From the NCBI RefSeq assembly GCF_000092045.1, contig NC_007765.1:62001-126000 (forward strand): a stretch of 64,000 bases of DNA. The letters run 5' to 3'. A program made the translations under genes and the position numbers. The stretch is from Rhizobium etli CFN 42. Lineage in GTDB: Bacteria > Pseudomonadota > Alphaproteobacteria > Rhizobiales > Rhizobiaceae. This document shows positions 43,338 through 53,683 of this stretch, piece by piece (the first letter of the stretch is position 1; every line of letters starts with the position of its first letter). The notes beneath the pieces are model-generated. The model was not told the DNA's origin and did not search any database. It saw only the letters and a list, made by a program, of their open reading frames with translations.

Positions 43338-44345
43338 ATGTTGCGATTCCTGCTCGTGCGCATAGCCTCCGCGATCCCCGTTCTCTTCATTCTGAGCGTG
43401 GTGACTTTCGCGATCATCCAGGCCCCGCCCGGTGACTATGCCGATTATATAAGATCGCAGCTGATCAACCAGGGCGGCGCCTCCTACGCCCAGGCCGACG
43501 CCCAGGCGCAGGCTTACCGGGTCGAACACGGCCTCGACAAGCCGATGGTCGTGCAATACGTCAACTGGATCGGCGGCATCGTCACCCGCGGCGATTTCGG
43601 CTACAGCATGTTCTACAACAAGCCGGTTGCCGACGTCGTCGGCGAGCGCCTGCCGCGCACCCTGCTTTTGGCGCTCGTCTGCCACATCTTCGCCTCGGTG
43701 CTCGGCATCGGCTTCGGCATCTGGGCGGCGATGCGTCAGTACAGCTGGATCGACAGCGTGCTTTCGGGCATTTCCTTCCTGGGCATGACGGTGCCGCGCT
43801 TCCTGATGGCGCTGATCATCGTCTATCTCCTGGTCTTCCAGTTCAACGTGACGGAGATCGGCAGCTTCTTTTCGCCGCAATATGGCGGGGCGCCCTGGTC
43901 CTGGGCGAAATTCGTCGATCTCGTCCAGCATGTCTGGCCAGTCGTGGCGATCGCCACCTTCGGAGGGCTCGCCTACAATATGCGTGTGATGCGCGGCAAT
44001 CTGCTCGACACGCTGAACGCCCAATATGTCGAGACGGCGAAGGCCAAAGGGCTTTCGGGCGGCGCCGTGGTGATGCGCCATGCCGTGCCGAACGCGCTGC
44101 ATCCGCTCGTGATGTATCAGGGCGTCGTGCTGCCCTACATGCTGACCGGCGAGATCGAAACCGCGATCATCTTCGCACTGCCGACCGTCGGCCCGGCGAT
44201 AGTCGGCTCGATGGCGATCGGCGACGTCTATGTCACCGCCACCTTCATGATGGTGCTGTCGGCAACGCTGATCGTCGGCAATATCATCGCCGACATGCTG
44301 CTCGCCTTGCTCGACCCGCGCGTCCGTCAATTCGGAGGAGCCTGA
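43338..44345 (+). CDS. agpB: Alpha-galactoside ABC transporter permease (DppB/OppB type)
   Basis: 335 residues from the ATG at 43338 (MLRFLLVRIASAIPVLFILS), the usual start for the family; a longer frame from 43275 lacks a ribosome-binding site. Six transmembrane helices, FAIIQAPPGDYAD near residue 28 and the EAA loop ETAKAKGLSGGAVVMRHAVP near residue 232. It ends one base before agpC. Confidence 0.87.
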   Translation: MLRFLLVRIASAIPVLFILSVVTFAIIQAPPGDYADYIRSQLINQGGASYAQADAQAQAYRVEHGLDKPMVVQYVNWIGGIVTRGDFGYSMFYNKPVADVVGERLPRTLLLALVCHIFASVLGIGFGIWAAMRQYSWIDSVLSGISFLGMTVPRFLMALIIVYLLVFQFNVTEIGSFFSPQYGGAPWSWAKFVDLVQHVWPVVAIATFGGLAYNMRVMRGNLLDTLNAQYVETAKAKGLSGGAVVMRHAVPNALHPLVMYQGVVLPYMLTGEIETAIIFALPTVGPAIVGSMAIGDVYVTATFMMVLSATLIVGNIIADMLLALLDPRVRQFGGA

Positions 44346-44346
44346 G

Positions 44347-45483
44347 ATGCTTGCTTTCGACTCGTCCGCCACGCCCCCGACCACCGAACTTGCCGTGAAG
44401 AAGCCGTCGCACGGAAGCGAGAGCTATCTGGCGCTGGTCTGGCGCCGGCTCAGGCGCTCCTGGACCGGCATGGCCGGGCTCATCCTGGTCGGGCTCCTGA
44501 TCCTGATGGCGGTCTTTGCCGATTTCTTCGCGCCGATGGACCCGAAGGCGACCGATGTCGGCTTTGCGCCGCCGCAGGTGATGAGCTTCCATGACAAGGA
44601 CGGCAATTTCGTCTTCCAGCCGCGCGTCTATGCGCTGTCGGATTCCGAGGAGCTCGACCCGGTCACCTTCCAGCCGATCGTCGGCATGGATTACGACAAT
44701 CCCAGGCTGCTCGGCTTCTTCGTCAAGGGCGCCGAATACAAGCTGTTCGGCCTGATCCCGGCCGACCGCCACTTCTTCGGCTCGACCGACGGCCAGCCGG
44801 TGCACTTCCTCGGCACCGACAAGTTCGGCCGTGACGTGCTGTCGCGCGCCATCATCGGTTCGCGGATCTCGCTGATGATTGCGCTGACAGTCGTCTTCAT
44901 CGTGACCCTGATCGGCACGACGGTCGGCATGGTCTCCGGTTATTTCGGCGGCACCTTCGATGTCTGGCTGCAGCGCTTCGTCGAGCTGGTGCTCGCCTTC
45001 CCGCAATTGCCGCTCTATCTCGCCTTGACCTCGCTGATCCCGGTGACGGCGCCGACCAATGTCTTCCTCGCCTTCGTCATCTTCGTCATGTCGGCGCTCG
45101 GCTGGGCGCAGATGTCACGCGAGGTGCGCGGCAAGACCTTAGCGCTTGCCCGCATCGATTATGTCAGGGCGGCGATGGCCGTCGGCGCCACCGACAAGCG
45201 CATCATCATCCAGCATATCTTCCCGAATGTGATGAGCCACGTCATCGTTGCGGTGACGCTGCACATACCGAGCGTCGTGCTCCTGGAATCCTTCCTCGGT
45301 TTCTTGGGTTTTGCCGTCAAGCCGCCGCTGATCTCTTGGGGATTGATGCTGCAGGATACGGCGACCTATTCGGTCATCGGCTCCTATCCCTGGATTCTCG
45401 CTCCCGTCGGCTTCGTGCTCGTCACCGTCTTCGCCTTCAATGCCCTCGGCGACGGACTGCGCGACGCAGTCGACCCCTATTGA
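44347..45483 (+). CDS. agpC: Alpha-galactoside ABC transporter permease (DppC/OppC type)
   Basis: 378 residues. N-terminal cytosolic segment and first helix (LILVGLLILMAVFADFFAP near residue 45), then an unusually long periplasmic stretch before the core helices, and the EAA loop YVRAAMAVGATDKRIIIQHI near residue 275. HFLGTDKFGRDVLSR is the conserved family motif. Pairs with AgpB; its stop is 10 bp before agpD. Confidence 0.87.
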   Translation: MLAFDSSATPPTTELAVKKPSHGSESYLALVWRRLRRSWTGMAGLILVGLLILMAVFADFFAPMDPKATDVGFAPPQVMSFHDKDGNFVFQPRVYALSDSEELDPVTFQPIVGMDYDNPRLLGFFVKGAEYKLFGLIPADRHFFGSTDGQPVHFLGTDKFGRDVLSRAIIGSRISLMIALTVVFIVTLIGTTVGMVSGYFGGTFDVWLQRFVELVLAFPQLPLYLALTSLIPVTAPTNVFLAFVIFVMSALGWAQMSREVRGKTLALARIDYVRAAMAVGATDKRIIIQHIFPNVMSHVIVAVTLHIPSVVLLESFLGFLGFAVKPPLISWGLMLQDTATYSVIGSYPWILAPVGFVLVTVFAFNALGDGLRDAVDPY

Positions 45484-45493
45484 GGTGATTGAT

Positions 45494-47161
<1,668 letters not shown>

Positions 47162-47185
47162 TTGACCCGCATGCCGGAGGTTATA

Positions 47186-48556
47186 ATGGCTGCAAATCCC
47201 AAAATCACGTTCATCGGAGCTGGCTCCACCGTCTTCATGAAGAACATCATCGGCGACGTGTTGCAGCGTCCGGCGCTTTCCGGCGCAACGATCGCCTTGA
47301 TGGACCTCAATCCGCAGCGGCTTGAGGAAAGCGCCATCGTCGTCAACAAGCTGATCTCGACGCTCGGCGTTAAAGCGAAGGCCGAGACCTATTCCGACCA
47401 GCGCAACGCGCTATCAGGCGCCGATTTCGTCGTCGTCGCTTTCCAGATCGGCGGCTATGAGCCCTGCACGGTCACCGATTTCGAAGTGCCGAAGAAATAC
47501 GGGCTGCGCCAGACGATCGCCGATACGCTCGGCGTCGGCGGCATCATGCGGGGCCTGCGCACCGTGCCGCATCTCTGGAAGGTCTGCGAGGACATGCTCG
47601 CCGTCTGCCCGGAGGCAATCATGCTGCAATATGTCAACCCGATGGCGATCAACACCTGGGCGATCGCGGAGAAATATCCGACCATTCGCCAGGTCGGCCT
47701 CTGCCACTCGGTGCAGGGCACGGCGATGGAGCTCGCCCACGATCTCGACATTCCCTACGAGGAAATCCGCTACCGCGCCGCCGGCATCAACCACATGGCC
47801 TTCTATCTCAAATTCGAGCATCGCCAGGCCGACGGCACCTACCGCAACCTCTATCCCGATCTGCTGCGCGCCTATCGCGAGGGCAGGGCGCCGAAGCCCG
47901 GCTGGAACCCGCGCTGCCCGAACAAGGTGCGCTACGAGATGCTGACGCGGCTCGGCTATTTCGTCACCGAAAGCTCGGAGCATTTCGCCGAATACACACC
48001 CTATTTCATCAAGGAGGGGCGCGAGGACCTGATCGAGAAATTCGGCATTCCGCTCGATGAATATCCGAAGCGCTGCATCGAGCAGATCGAGCGCTGGAAG
48101 GGTCAGGCGGAGGCCTACCGCAGCGCCGACAAGATCGAGGTGACGCCGTCGAAGGAATATGCCTCCTCGATCATCAACTCGGTCTGGACCGGCGAACCCT
48201 CCGTCATCTACGGCAATGTCCGCAACAATGGCTGCATCACCTCGCTGCCCGCCAATTGCGCCGCCGAAGTGCCCTGCCTGGTCGACGCCTCCGGCATCCA
48301 GCCGACCTTCATCGGCGACCTGCCGCCGCAGCTGACGGCGCTGATCCGCACCAATATCAACGTGCAGGAACTGACGGTGCAGGCGCTGATGACGGAAAAT
48401 CGCGAGCACATTTACCACGCCGCGATGATGGACCCGCACACCGCCGCCGAACTCGATCTCGACCAGATCTGGTCGCTGGTCGACGACCTGCTCGCCACCC
48501 ATGGCGACTGGCTGCCGGCATGGGCCCGTACATCGAAGAAAGTCCAGGCCGCCTGA
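47186..48556 (+). CDS. Second GH4 alpha-galactosidase-like enzyme
   Basis: 456 residues from the ATG at 47186 with GGAGG five bases upstream. NAD+ loop ITFIGAGSTVFMKNIIG; Mn2+-binding residues in LCHSVQGTAM and AAGINHMAFYLKF. It is a distinct GH4 paralogue of the first operon gene, not a recent duplicate: the flanks of the metal motifs differ (CHGVQ against CHSVQ). Last gene of the agp operon, followed by a strong terminator. Alpha-galactosidase is likely; alpha-glucosidase or 6-phospho specificity cannot be excluded. Confidence 0.85.
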   Translation: MAANPKITFIGAGSTVFMKNIIGDVLQRPALSGATIALMDLNPQRLEESAIVVNKLISTLGVKAKAETYSDQRNALSGADFVVVAFQIGGYEPCTVTDFEVPKKYGLRQTIADTLGVGGIMRGLRTVPHLWKVCEDMLAVCPEAIMLQYVNPMAINTWAIAEKYPTIRQVGLCHSVQGTAMELAHDLDIPYEEIRYRAAGINHMAFYLKFEHRQADGTYRNLYPDLLRAYREGRAPKPGWNPRCPNKVRYEMLTRLGYFVTESSEHFAEYTPYFIKEGREDLIEKFGIPLDEYPKRCIEQIERWKGQAEAYRSADKIEVTPSKEYASSIINSVWTGEPSVIYGNVRNNGCITSLPANCAAEVPCLVDASGIQPTFIGDLPPQLTALIRTNINVQELTVQALMTENREHIYHAAMMDPHTAAELDLDQIWSLVDDLLATHGDWLPAWARTSKKVQAA

Positions 48557-48584
48557 TCCCCTCTCCCGGGTGAGGCGTCGAGAA

Positions 48585-48615
48585 GCCCCGCGGCGGCAAC
48601 GGCCGCGGGGCTTTT
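48585..48615 (+). terminator. Rho-independent terminator of the agp operon
   Basis: GCCCCGCGGC pairs perfectly with GCCGCGGGGC (10 bp) across a 7-nt loop, followed by TTTT. It lies 28 bp after the second GH4 gene. Confidence 0.88.
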
Positions 48616-48699
48616 GCAATCTAGAAAGTGACGGCGAAACTCGGCTGGATTCCGGCTGACAGATCGAAAATCGGCTGCCTGGCGGGGATGAGCGATTGG

Positions 48700-49443
48700 C
48701 TAAGTTGTTCTCAACCGGTTTTTGCGCCATTCTTCGTACTCTCCGCGGGCATCGTCATGCAGCGGATAGTAGCGTTGCAACGACGCACCCCCCATAAGCT
48801 TCTCTCGCGAGAACTCCTCCCAATCGTGATGCTTTTGCGATTCTGCGATGACCTCAGAGGCCATTGCGACCGGAAGTACCACCACCCCGTCATCGTCGGC
48901 GATAATGATGTCTCCGGGGATTACTGTGACACCGCCGCAGGCAATCGGAACGTTAACGGCATTGGGGTAGATGCTAGTCTGCACATGATAATTAGGCGTC
49001 CAGCCGCGCAGCCATAGAGGGAGGTCCAGCTTCTCGACATTGGGCCGATCGCGCATGCACCCGTCGATTACGATGCCACCGCCGCCTCTGCCTTTGAAAT
49101 AGGTTGACATCATATCGCCGAAGACGCCGGAGCTCATGTCGGCGCGCGCGTCGACCACGACCACATCGCCCTCCTGCACGTGATAGAGTACATGGCGGTG
49201 CAACTGCGTCTCCGGATCCGCATATTCTCCCTCGGTGAAGAGGTCCGGCCGCTGCGGCATGAATTGAAGCGTCAGGGCCGGCCCGACGATCGACTTCCCG
49301 CGGTTCTGCGACACGGGACCGAGCATGTGCGGATTGCGGAAGCCCATATGGCCAAGCGTGCCGGACACCGTCGCGGCGCCGATCTCCTTCAGTGCGTCGA
49401 TCAGCTCTTTGGGCGGTCGCGTGATGTCGGACGTTTGGGTCAT
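48700..49443 (-). CDS. RraA / HMG-aldolase family protein
   Basis: 247 residues. The family active-site pattern is visible: GGGIVIDGCMRDRPNVEKLD near residue 125, with the Arg-Asp pair that binds substrate and metal in 4-hydroxy-4-methyl-2-oxoglutarate aldolases, and GDIIIADDDGVVVLP near residue 190. Such proteins cleave 4-hydroxy-2-oxo acids; others inhibit RNase E. The catabolic setting, after the dehydratase gene at 49466-50629 with a 22-bp gap, favours an aldolase acting on a dehydrated sugar acid. Last gene of the leftward transport operon. Confidence 0.82.
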   Translation of the reverse strand: MTQTSDITRPPKELIDALKEIGAATVSGTLGHMGFRNPHMLGPVSQNRGKSIVGPALTLQFMPQRPDLFTEGEYADPETQLHRHVLYHVQEGDVVVVDARADMSSGVFGDMMSTYFKGRGGGGIVIDGCMRDRPNVEKLDLPLWLRGWTPNYHVQTSIYPNAVNVPIACGGVTVIPGDIIIADDDGVVVLPVAMASEVIAESQKHHDWEEFSREKLMGGASLQRYYPLHDDARGEYEEWRKNRLRTT

Positions 49444-49465
49444 CTTAGGCTCCGGTGGATAAAAA

Positions 49466-50629
49466 CTACCAGTTTGTGACAGAACCGTCGCGGCGCTTCA
49501 GGTGAGGCGCTTCCCAGAACCGAAAGCTCTCCGCCTTGATCGCCTCTTCGTTGACCTCAACGCCGAGCCCCGGCAGATCGCTGACCGGATAGTCGGGACC
49601 GTCGAGCCGTGGTTGCACGGGGAAGAAGTCGGAATTATCGAAGCCCAGCCTTGCTTCGGGCGCCCTGGTCTCGAGCCAGGCGAAATTCGGCACCGCGGCG
49701 GCGAGATGGATGGTCGCGGCCGTGCAGACTGGACCGAGTGGATTGTGCGGCATCAGGTCCACATAGTGCGCCTCGCTCCAGCCAGCGACCTTCATCGCTT
49801 CGGTGAGCCCGCCCACATTGCAGACATCGAGCCGGTTGAACTGATGGATGCCACGCTCGATGTAGGGCAGGAATTGCCACTTGCTGGCAAATTCCTCGCC
49901 GATGGCGAACGGGATGTCGGTCATCGTGCGCAGGGATTCGTAGGCCTCGGGGGTCTCGTCTCTTATCGGCTCCTCGAGAAAATCAAGCACGCCGCGGCCG
50001 AGCTTGTTGCAGAAGCTCGCCGCCTCTGCCACCGACAGTCGATGGTGATAGTCGATGCCGAGGACGACGTCGTCTCCCAGCGCATCGCGGGCCTTGTTCA
50101 GCATAGTTGCGGTAGCGCCGATCGACTCCCGCGGCTCGAAGATGCCCTTATTGTTTTGCCCGATGGGAAAGAAGCGGATCGCCTGCCATCCTTGTGCGCG
50201 CAGTTCCTGGGCTCGTTCGATAGCCACGTCGCCCTCGGCCTCGTCGCCGGTCGAGGCGAAGGTGGGAATGCGGTCGCGCTGCTTGCCGCCCAAGAGTTCG
50301 AAGGCTGGCACCCCCAACGCCTTGCCCTTGATGTCATGAAGGGCAATGTCGATGGCGGAGATTGCCGCCTGCAGAACGCGCCCGCCTTCGAAATATTGGC
50401 TGCGATAAACTTCTTGCCAGATCCGACCAATCTGCATCGGGTCGCGGCCGATGAGAAACTCGCGATAGTGCTCGATCGCGCCGGCCACCGCTTTCTCGCG
50501 GCCGCTCAAGCCGCTCTCGCCCCAGCCGAAGATGCCGCTGTCGGTCTCGATCTTGACCAGCATCTGGTTGCGCGTTCCGACCCATACTGGATAGGGCTTG
50601 ATCGCCGTGATTTTAAGCTTCGTAGTCAT
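49466..50629 (-). CDS. Enolase-superfamily sugar-acid dehydratase, D-x-H subtype (cluster paralogue 1)
   Basis: 387 residues, mandelate racemase/DgoD-like. Metal ligands Asp193 (GIDYHHRLS), Glu219 (DFLEEP) and Glu245 (IGEEF); His195 two residues after the Asp and the Asp268/His295 pair (DVCNVGG, LMPHNPLGP) complete the acid/base set of galactonate-type dehydratases. It removes water from an aldonic acid to a 2-keto-3-deoxy acid; which acid is unknown. Encoded 26 bp after the transporter ATPase and 22 bp before the RraA-family gene. Confidence 0.86.
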   Translation of the reverse strand: MTTKLKITAIKPYPVWVGTRNQMLVKIETDSGIFGWGESGLSGREKAVAGAIEHYREFLIGRDPMQIGRIWQEVYRSQYFEGGRVLQAAISAIDIALHDIKGKALGVPAFELLGGKQRDRIPTFASTGDEAEGDVAIERAQELRAQGWQAIRFFPIGQNNKGIFEPRESIGATATMLNKARDALGDDVVLGIDYHHRLSVAEAASFCNKLGRGVLDFLEEPIRDETPEAYESLRTMTDIPFAIGEEFASKWQFLPYIERGIHQFNRLDVCNVGGLTEAMKVAGWSEAHYVDLMPHNPLGPVCTAATIHLAAAVPNFAWLETRAPEARLGFDNSDFFPVQPRLDGPDYPVSDLPGLGVEVNEEAIKAESFRFWEAPHLKRRDGSVTNW

Positions 50630-50655
50630 TCATGCCTCGTTTTCGCATGCATCCC

Positions 50656-51753
50656 TCAGTTGGCCTTGAGAGCCATTTCTGTTTCGCCGTCGAACAGATG
50701 CATCCGCTCCTGATCGAACTCGAGCCAGATCTGTTCGTCAGGCTCGACGGCGATGGTCGGCCGCACGCTGACATTGACGATGGCGCCGGACAGGAACGCC
50801 TGCACGAAGGTGACGTCTCCGGTCGGCTCCACCGTATAGGCCTTGGCAGGGATGCTTCCAGGCATCGCGCTCTTGTGCAGCTTGATCGTCGAGTGACGTG
50901 CGCCGAGCACGACTTTCCTGGTTGTGGCCCTCTCTACCTTCCGGGCGTTGGGTGGCGAAAGCTCGAGGCGCCAGCCCTCCGCGCTGGTCAAGACGGTGTT
51001 GCCGCCTGCCGTTGATGCCTCCAGCGGAACAAGGCTCATCGCCGGGCTGCCGACGAAGCTGGCGACGAACATGTTCACCGGGTGGGCAAAGACCTGCGCC
51101 GGTGAATCATATTGCTGCAGGTAGCCGCCGTTCATCACGGCCATCCTGTCGGCCATGGTGACCGCTTCGAGCTGGTCGTGCGTCACATAGATGATCGTCG
51201 CCTGGAGGTCCTGATGGAAACGCTTGATCTCCGACCGCATTTGGACGCGCAGCTTTGCGTCGAGGTTGGAGAGGGGTTCATCCATCAGGAATACCGCCGG
51301 ATCGCGAACGAGCGCACGGCCCAGCGCCACGCGCTGTTGTTGCCCGCCCGACAGCTCGCGTGGCTTGCGCTCGAGCAGCTGCGTCATGTCGAGCACGCGC
51401 GCTGCTTCCCTGACCTTCTTGTCGATCTCGTCCCTTGGCAGTTTGCGCATCTGAAGCGGGAACGCCAGGTTTTTGTAGACCGATTTCTGCGGATAGAGCG
51501 CGTAGTTCTGGAACACCATCGCGATGTCCCGGTCCTTGGGGTCGAGGTCGTTGACCACCCGGTCGCCGATGACGATGTCGCCAGATGTGATGGGGATGAG
51601 CCCCGCCACAAGGTTGAGCGTGGTTGTCTTGCCGCAGCCCGAAGGGCCGACGAGCGCAACGAATTCGCCGTCGTTGACCGTCAGCGAAACATTGTTGACA
51701 GCTTTGAAGCCGCCATAGGTCTTGACCAGATCTTTAAGGACCACATGGGCCAC
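50656..51753 (-). CDS. Carbohydrate ABC transporter ATP-binding protein (MalK/UgpC type)
   Basis: 365 residues from the GTG at 51753 (VAHVVLKDLVKTYGGFKAVN), preceded by GGGAG; the frame remains open far upstream but that is not coding. Walker A GPSGCGKTTTLN near residue 38, signature [15 protein letters not shown] near residue 134, Walker B VFLMDEPLSNLDA, and a C-terminal TOBE-type regulatory domain from about residue 240. Energises the MalFG-like pair encoded just upstream. Confidence 0.9.
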   Translation of the reverse strand: MAHVVLKDLVKTYGGFKAVNNVSLTVNDGEFVALVGPSGCGKTTTLNLVAGLIPITSGDIVIGDRVVNDLDPKDRDIAMVFQNYALYPQKSVYKNLAFPLQMRKLPRDEIDKKVREAARVLDMTQLLERKPRELSGGQQQRVALGRALVRDPAVFLMDEPLSNLDAKLRVQMRSEIKRFHQDLQATIIYVTHDQLEAVTMADRMAVMNGGYLQQYDSPAQVFAHPVNMFVASFVGSPAMSLVPLEASTAGGNTVLTSAEGWRLELSPPNARKVERATTRKVVLGARHSTIKLHKSAMPGSIPAKAYTVEPTGDVTFVQAFLSGAIVNVSVRPTIAVEPDEQIWLEFDQERMHLFDGETEMALKAN

Positions 51754-51764
51754 CGGCAACTCCC

Positions 51765-52655
51765 CTAGTGCTTGACTGCGCCTTCCGTAAGCGCCCGTAC
51801 GAAGTATCTCTGCAGGACGAGGAACAGGACCACGACGGGCACGCTCATCATGAAGCTGGCCGCCATCAGGCCCGGAAAGTCCGTGGTATTTTCGGAGAAG
51901 AAGCGCTGGATGCCGACCGGGAGTGTCAACTGCTCGTTCTTGGAGAGAAAGGTGTAGGCGTAGATGTACTCGTTCCACGCGCCGATGAAGGAGTAGATCG
52001 CGGTGGCGATGATTCCGGGCGCCGAGAGCGGCATCACGATCAGGAAAAAGGCCTGGAATCGCGTTGCCCCATCGATGCGCGCCGCCTGCTCGAGCTGCAC
52101 CGGGATGTTGTCGTAGAAGCCCTTGAGGAGCCAGATTGCCAGCGGCAGGCCGAATGTGAGGTAGGTGAGGACGAGCGACCCATGCGTATTCACTAGTCCG
52201 ATCGCGCGCATCAGAATGAAGAGCGGCACGAGAAAGATCACCGCTGGGAACATGTTGCGAAGCAAGACGGCGAAGAACAGAAAGTTCCGGCCCGGGAAGG
52301 TGAAGCGTGAAAACGCATAGGCCGCAGGAACTGCCACGATCACCGAAAGGATGGTCGTGGTGGTGGAGACGAAGAGGCTGTTCCAGAAGAAGCGCAGGAA
52401 GTCCTGGCCGACGCTGTTTTGCGGATCGAGCAATTTTTGGTAGCTGGCGAGGGTGGGTTGGTCCGGCCACCATTGCGGCGGGAATTGCATGGCGGCGAAG
52501 CCGGACTTGATCGAGGTGATCAGCATCCAGACCATCGGCAATGCGGTGTAAAGCAGCATGAACACAAGGAAGATGCGTCCGCCCCACCGCCAGCCGTCAA
52601 TGCGCAAGCGCCGACGCGCGTGGCCCCGATGAGCAATTTCTGCAATTGCGCTCAT
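51765..52655 (-). CDS. Carbohydrate ABC transporter permease (MalG type)
   Basis: 296 residues from the ATG at 52655, which overlaps the stop of the MalF-like gene by ATGA. Six transmembrane helices and the EAA loop EQAARIDGATRFQAFFLIVM near residue 190. C-terminus VVVLFLVLQRYFVRALTEGA is the normal MalG ending. Confidence 0.9.
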   Translation of the reverse strand: MSAIAEIAHRGHARRRLRIDGWRWGGRIFLVFMLLYTALPMVWMLITSIKSGFAAMQFPPQWWPDQPTLASYQKLLDPQNSVGQDFLRFFWNSLFVSTTTTILSVIVAVPAAYAFSRFTFPGRNFLFFAVLLRNMFPAVIFLVPLFILMRAIGLVNTHGSLVLTYLTFGLPLAIWLLKGFYDNIPVQLEQAARIDGATRFQAFFLIVMPLSAPGIIATAIYSFIGAWNEYIYAYTFLSKNEQLTLPVGIQRFFSENTTDFPGLMAASFMMSVPVVVLFLVLQRYFVRALTEGAVKH

Positions 52656-53611
52656 TGGCTCCCATCCTTCTGCTCGTTGCCGCTCAGCGCCCGGACGTAA
52701 AAATATCCGAGCGACATCAGGATGAGGAACAGCAGCACCGAATAGGCCGATGCCACCCCCCAGCGCTGGCGGCCGAAGGCGAGTTCGTAAATGTGGGTGA
52801 TCCAGATATGCGATGCGTTCGACGGCCCGCCGCCGGTCATGATCCAGGGAATGATGAAAGAATTGAAGTTGGCCACTGCCAGCAGAAGGATCGTGACCGT
52901 CGAGACGTTTCTCAAATGCGGAAAGGTGACGTGCCAGAACCGCTGCCATGCATTGGCGCCGTCGACCTTTGCGGCGCGCAGCAACTGGTCGGGAACCGTC
53001 TGGAGGCCAGCCATCATCATGATCATTGCAAACGGAAACTCGCGCCAGATATTGACGACGATCAGGGAGGGCAGCACTGTGCTGACGCTGTCGATGAAAT
53101 TCGGCGGCCGATCGGCCCATCCCAGGCCGACCAGCACGGCGCCGATTATCCCAAAGTCCGAGTGGTAGATCCACTTCCAGATATAGGACCCGGCGACCGC
53201 GCTGATGACCCAGGGAATGATCAGGATGGCCCGCAGAATGCCGCGGCCGACAAAGTCACGATGGAGCGCCAGGGCGCAGGCAAACCCCAGCACAAATGAG
53301 ATAAAAGTGGACCCCACTGTCCAGATGAGAGTGTTCGAGGTGACCGTCCAGAACACCGGACTTGTGAGGATGGCGACGTAGTTGTCGAGGCCGACGAAGA
53401 TCTTGTCGCGGATCTGCAGCCCAGGTGGTGTATTAAAGAACGACAGCTCGATCGTGTAGTAGATCGGGTAGGCAATGACGATGAGCATTACGGCGATCGC
53501 GGGAAGCACATACGCGTAGTCAGCGCGATGCTCCCAAATCTTTCGCAGCACGCCGGATCGATAGGGTTGCAGTCTTCGGCGAGTCTCGGCCTTGCCAGTC
53601 AAGATCGTCAC
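52652..53611 (-). CDS. Carbohydrate ABC transporter permease (MalF/UgpA type)
   Basis: 319 residues, six transmembrane helices; EAA loop LRAAKVDGANAWQRFWHVTF near residue 217. The N-terminal segment up to residue 30 is cytosolic. It follows the binding-protein gene after a 72-bp gap with a stem-loop. Confidence 0.9.
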   Translation of the reverse strand: MTILTGKAETRRRLQPYRSGVLRKIWEHRADYAYVLPAIAVMLIVIAYPIYYTIELSFFNTPPGLQIRDKIFVGLDNYVAILTSPVFWTVTSNTLIWTVGSTFISFVLGFACALALHRDFVGRGILRAILIIPWVISAVAGSYIWKWIYHSDFGIIGAVLVGLGWADRPPNFIDSVSTVLPSLIVVNIWREFPFAMIMMMAGLQTVPDQLLRAAKVDGANAWQRFWHVTFPHLRNVSTVTILLLAVANFNSFIIPWIMTGGGPSNASHIWITHIYELAFGRQRWGVASAYSVLLFLILMSLGYFYVRALSGNEQKDGSQ

Positions 53612-53640
53612 TGTGCCGTGCCCTTATTTTTCGGAACAAA

Positions 53641-53665
53641 CCGGCTGCGCTCGGGGCACAGCCGG
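53641..53665 (-). repeat. Intercistronic stem-loop after the binding-protein gene
   Basis: CCGGCTG pairs with CAGCCGG (7 bp, longer with a G-U pair) around an 11-nt loop between the solute-binding and MalF-like genes. Third case in this window of a hairpin at this place in an ABC operon. Confidence 0.5.
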
Positions 53666-53683
53666 CTAGATCGTCAGGCTTGA